From Pseudoalteromonas holothuriae (GTDB taxonomy: Bacteria > Pseudomonadota > Gammaproteobacteria > Enterobacterales > Alteromonadaceae), in the NCBI RefSeq assembly GCF_945859825.1, contig NZ_CAMAPC010000009.1, forward strand, positions 1 to 64,000: DNA of 64,000 nt. Reading direction: 5' to 3'. The notes beneath the pieces were generated by a model. The model was given only the letters and a program-made list of their open reading frames with translations. It was not told the DNA's origin and searched no databases. This document shows positions 61,452 to 64,000 of the stretch, in pieces. The number at the start of each line of letters is the position of its first letter. The stretch's first letter is position 1. The translations under genes and the position numbers were made by a program.

Positions 61452-62006
61452 TTGGGCTTTACTTATTCCATGTTTGTACTGTCATTTGCAGTTGAGCCTG
61501 TAGTTGGTGCTCTTCAACTACAGGAGCCTGCGCACGAGTACTACTATTCTAGGGAATCAGGGACTGTTGAGTACGGATACGATTTGAGGCAGGGAGACAA
61601 AGTAGTTAAAGGGCAAGTCCTTTTGACTTACTCCAAAGGGGAAGATAAAAAAAGTCGAAATATAACGTCAAGAACTGCGGGTTATTTAGAGTATATTAAT
61701 AATCAGCTCTCAGTTGGGGCTAGTTTCTCAACGGGTGAAATGTTGTACAAAGTTCAGTCTGATTTGGTATTAGGGTGGTACTTTATTGACGATATATATA
61801 AAAAAAAGCTGCAGCAAAGTGCCCAACTTTGGGCTTGCAGCGAAAGTGGCTATTGGCAGTTCAATATTGATGTTGTTAAACCTAAAAAGCTACTAGTTTC
61901 TCTAACGCTTGCCTCATCTGATTATAGCGCGTTATACCAGTTAAGCCTCAAACCAGATTTGACCATGTATCCGAGCAAGCAAGCTTGTTTAGACGCTATA
62001 TTGTAG
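61452..62006 (+). CDS. Small barrel-sandwich (HlyD/lipoyl-like) protein
   Basis: The 185-residue protein has a short hydrophobic N-terminus (about 2-19) and then a barrel-sandwich pattern. SGTVEYGYDLRQGDKVVKGQVLLTY is one half (longer than needed to recognise), and TAGYLEYINNQLSVGASFSTGEMLYKV is the other. This is the core of HlyD-type periplasmic adaptors and lipoyl/biotinyl domains, but it lacks the long coiled-coil hairpin and has no biotinylation MKM motif. I start at a TTG (61452) six bases after AAGGAG. The frame open to 61341 overlaps the peptide gene. It lies 61 bp after the peptide and is probably co-transcribed with it; an accessory export role is inferred. Confidence 0.6.
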   Translation: MGFTYSMFVLSFAVEPVVGALQLQEPAHEYYYSRESGTVEYGYDLRQGDKVVKGQVLLTYSKGEDKKSRNITSRTAGYLEYINNQLSVGASFSTGEMLYKVQSDLVLGWYFIDDIYKKKLQQSAQLWACSESGYWQFNIDVVKPKKLLVSLTLASSDYSALYQLSLKPDLTMYPSKQACLDAIL

Positions 62007-62382
62007 TATCAGTATAGATTCACTTTATTGTGTTTATGGTCGTTTTCTTCTCTGTTTAACCTCTATGTTAGCTCACATTTTAGGGCTTTTCATTTTTATA
62101 TAAAACCTCCCATATTTGCAGTACTCTATTTGTTAAGTACTGCTGCCTTGTGTTATCTGCAGGTCTTAAAACATGGGCCTATAGCTATTAAATGTCTTAC
62201 TGGCAGCGAAAACTCCTCAACAAAATACCTTTATTGTTACTCATTGTCGTTTGTCATTCCCTTTAAACTGTCTGGTCATTAAGGCTGTCGTTTTTTAGGA
62301 CGAGAGTTTCTGTCGATATTAACTTTGCAATATTTACCAGAGCTATGAATGAACAAGTGCTGCGTACATTATATTTAACTTC

Positions 62383-62408
62383 AGGTTTGGATAAGGGTTT
62401 TGAAATAG
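62383..62408 (+). repeat. Dispersed intergenic repeat, family C, copy 2
   Basis: The 26 bases beginning AGGTTTGGATAAGGG match copy 1 (57725-57750, inverted) with about two differences and resemble copy 3 (60775-60800). Confidence 0.7.
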
Positions 62409-62461
62409 TAAATATGCAATTACTCACATTATAAATCACATAACAATGATATTTTTTCAAT

Positions 62462-62507
62462 ATCAAGGCGATTTCACTTGTTATATTACAAATGAAATCG
62501 CCTTGAT
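62462..62507. repeat. 19-bp inverted repeat (hairpin)
   Basis: The arm ATCAAGGCGATTTCACTTG (62462-62480) is repeated in inverse at 62489-62507 with one mismatch around an 8-base loop. No T run follows, so it is not a typical terminator. It may be a small mobile-element remnant or a stable RNA stem ending the peptide transcript. Confidence 0.75.
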
Positions 62508-62775
62508 AGAGGACAAGTTCGATTATTGAGATCTGAGGTTATTTAGGTCGAATGGACCTTGCAGTAAAAGTGAGCGAATATTGCGAGAGAACTATGGCAT
62601 TATCAATCAATATTGAGATCATTTTTTTTATAATGTTCTTTGATAACTAATTGATTTTTAGTGTTTGTTTTTTGTTTTTGCGATTTTGACGAATGCATTT
62701 TGTACACTCACAATAGGTAACGAACACAAGTTACTTTGTGTCATTTTATTAAATACATTATGCACGGAGTTAATT

Positions 62776-63462
62776 ATGCAAAAGCAAATTGAAAGTGAAT
62801 TTTATGACCCGTTTAATAGTCGCTCAGTGTTGAATGACTCTATGACTAAGTTTGAGAACGTAGAACAAGGTAAGCAACTAACAACAACATTAAGCGATAT
62901 AGCCTTGAGTTCTGGATATGAGTGTTTAGCATTTATTGACTATGCGCCATTGTCGACTAAAACCTATCAAAGGCATCTATATGGTAAGTACTGCACTGAA
63001 GTTGAGGGCTACCTCGATAGTGAAGAAATATATAAATATTGTAAAAATGCCTTTCGACTGACATCACTAGAATCATTATTAATTGAACGTACCGATATTG
63101 CACATCTTTACGTTTTACCGCTGCGAGGCGTATCCGGTATTGTCGGTGCTTTGGTATTTAATATTCCTAAAGACTTTATCGAGCTTAAGAGTATTGACCT
63201 AATTGATTGGTTCTGGACAATTTTGTCACCTTATTTGCTTAATGCGGCGATGCGATGTCGTGACAGTCACCTCAATATTACAAACCGAGAAAAAGACTGC
63301 TTGTTATGGGCTTCGGAAGGCAAAACATCATGGGAAATTAGTCAAATATTAGGAATATCAGAAAGGACTGTCAACTTTCACCTCGCCAACTGTATTAATA
63401 AAACGGGTAGCAGTAATCGCCAACAAGCCATTGTTAAGTGCATTTTAAATGATGTTATATAA
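62776..63462 (+). CDS. LuxR-family transcriptional regulator (LuxR solo-like)
   Basis: The 228-residue protein has an N-terminal ligand-binding-like domain (about 20-155) and a C-terminal LuxR helix-turn-helix (about 165-228; ITNREKDCLLWASEGKTSWEIS, ILGISERTVNFHLANCI). The segment LPLRGVSGIVGALVF resembles the end of the autoinducer-binding fold. The Trp, Tyr and Asp residues that contact acyl-homoserine lactones are not evident, and no luxI synthase is adjacent, so the ligand may be different. The ATG at 62776 follows CGGAG; 37 upstream in-frame codons look non-coding. The thioesterase follows on the same strand. Confidence 0.85.
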   Translation: MQKQIESEFYDPFNSRSVLNDSMTKFENVEQGKQLTTTLSDIALSSGYECLAFIDYAPLSTKTYQRHLYGKYCTEVEGYLDSEEIYKYCKNAFRLTSLESLLIERTDIAHLYVLPLRGVSGIVGALVFNIPKDFIELKSIDLIDWFWTILSPYLLNAAMRCRDSHLNITNREKDCLLWASEGKTSWEISQILGISERTVNFHLANCINKTGSSNRQQAIVKCILNDVI

Positions 63463-63591
63463 ATTTATATAACATCACTTCAACTTATTTAATTTAATTA
63501 ATATTAGTGTCCCTTTTTTCTGAATTAAAGTTCGGAATGTTCAGTTGTGCCTTTTTTAAATGATTGTTTTTTATTAACTTATTTTGTTTAT

Positions 63592-63605
63592 TGTCAAATC
63601 TGACA
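63592..63605. promoter_or_regulatory. TGTCA-N4-TGACA palindrome upstream of the thioesterase
   Basis: TGTCA (63592-63596) and TGACA (63601-63605) form a dyad with a 4-base spacer, 67-80 bp before the thioesterase start. It is a candidate site for the LuxR-type protein encoded just upstream, but it does not match the classic 20-bp lux box. Confidence 0.35.
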
Positions 63606-63671
63606 GTGTTTGATTGTTGATTAATGTGACATTATTTTATTTATATTATTTAAGTGGTTCTGGAGTTTAAA

Positions 63672-64000
63672 GTGTCGGAAAAATGGATTGTTAAGCCATC
63701 AGGAGCATTAAATGGAAAGCCGAAATTACTATGTTTTCCTTATGCTGGCGGGGGCGTCTCTATATTTAATGGATGGGCTCAAAGTTTAAGTGATGTAGAA
63801 GTCAATATTATTCAGGCACCAGGGAGAGGCTCTCACTTCGCAGCTGCACCACTTGCAAATATGGAGAAGTTGATTGATGAGCTTTTTATTCACATTAGCA
63901 CGCTGCTTGAAGGGCCATATTTAATTTTTGGTCATAGTTTAGGTAGTCGAGTTGGCTTTGAAGTGGCGCGAAAAGCGATATCGCTTGGTCTACCTGCTCC
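63672..64000 (+). CDS. Type II thioesterase, N-terminal part (gene runs off the window)
   Basis: The first 109 codons of an alpha/beta-hydrolase of the GrsT/RifR-type editing thioesterase family are present. FPYAGGGVSIFNGWA is the typical oxyanion-side start, IIQAPGRGSHFAAAP follows, and GHSLGSRVGFEVAR contains the nucleophilic Ser. Such enzymes clear misprimed carrier proteins in nonribosomal peptide or polyketide assembly lines. The start is GTG with GGAG six to seven bases upstream. The frame is open at 64000. It suggests an NRPS or PKS cluster further right. Confidence 0.88.
   Translation, partial: MSEKWIVKPSGALNGKPKLLCFPYAGGGVSIFNGWAQSLSDVEVNIIQAPGRGSHFAAAPLANMEKLIDELFIHISTLLEGPYLIFGHSLGSRVGFEVARKAISLGLPA

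Larger units (their letters stand above)
62007..62775. other. AT-rich intergenic region between the barrel-sandwich and LuxR genes
   Basis: It contains family C copy 2 (62383-62408), a strong 19-bp hairpin (62462-62507), and a family D copy overlapping it. A hydrophobic 84-codon frame (62028-62282) begins with TTG and has no ribosome site, so I do not call it. CGGAG at 62765-62769 is the luxR ribosome site. Confidence 0.6.

Noticed and set aside
62028..62282. Hydrophobic 84-codon frame after the barrel-sandwich gene
   Set aside because: It starts at TTG without a ribosome site; the hydrophobicity can come from T-rich sequence alone.

Overview
The window looks like the replication-origin region of a marine gammaproteobacterium close to Pseudoalteromonas (Alteromonadales). 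The basis is moderate-to-low GC, close protein resemblance to Escherichia coli and Vibrio house-keeping genes, Alteromonadales-style gene order, and diverged intergenic repeats of a kind I associate with Pseudoalteromonas. I am fairly confident of the genus-level placement and make no species call.

Layout. Positions 1-303 hold an rRNA P1-type promoter firing leftward out of the window. Positions 304-13253 carry yrdA, a DUF1488 gene, aroE, a truncated haemoglobin, a haem-binding chemoreceptor, hemF, tsaC, yrdD, smg, dprA, a LysM protein, and def-fmt-rsmB-trkA. This matches the E. coli rrnD-aroE-trkA region. Positions 13258-23193 carry a PilZ protein, trkH, yigZ, pepQ, slt and fadBA, which matches a different E. 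coli locus; the two are joined here at trkA/trkH. Then come tusA, a small lipoprotein gene, glyQS and the gyrB-recF-dnaN-dnaA block, with two parS sites embedded inside recF. Divergent from dnaA run rpmH-rnpA-yidD-yidC.

Positions 37004-41204 hold an accessory insertion between yidC and mnmE: a DsbD-like electron conduit, a TlpA-like thioredoxin, a protein with two degenerate thioredoxin domains, and a membrane-anchored winged-helix regulator with a repeat-rich C-terminus. After mnmE come an EAL phosphodiesterase and a PEP-mutase/isocitrate-lyase family enzyme. Then mioC, oriC (DnaA boxes, about 13 GATC sites and an AT-rich unwinding region), mnmG, rsmG, parA, parB and the complete atpIBEFHAGDC operon with a recognisable promoter and terminator.

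Past the ATP synthase terminator (57.4-64 kb) the character changes: long AT-rich intergenic stretches, several diverged repeat families and striking inverted repeats. The genes here are a membrane-spanning winged-helix regulator with a beta-propeller-like sensor, an unlisted 48-residue double-glycine-leader peptide, a small barrel-sandwich (HlyD/lipoyl-like) protein, a LuxR-type regulator lacking the usual AHL-contact residues, and the start of a type II thioesterase that runs off the right edge. I read this as the beginning of a regulated secreted-peptide or nonribosomal natural-product locus. It is the most likely place for something undescribed in this window.
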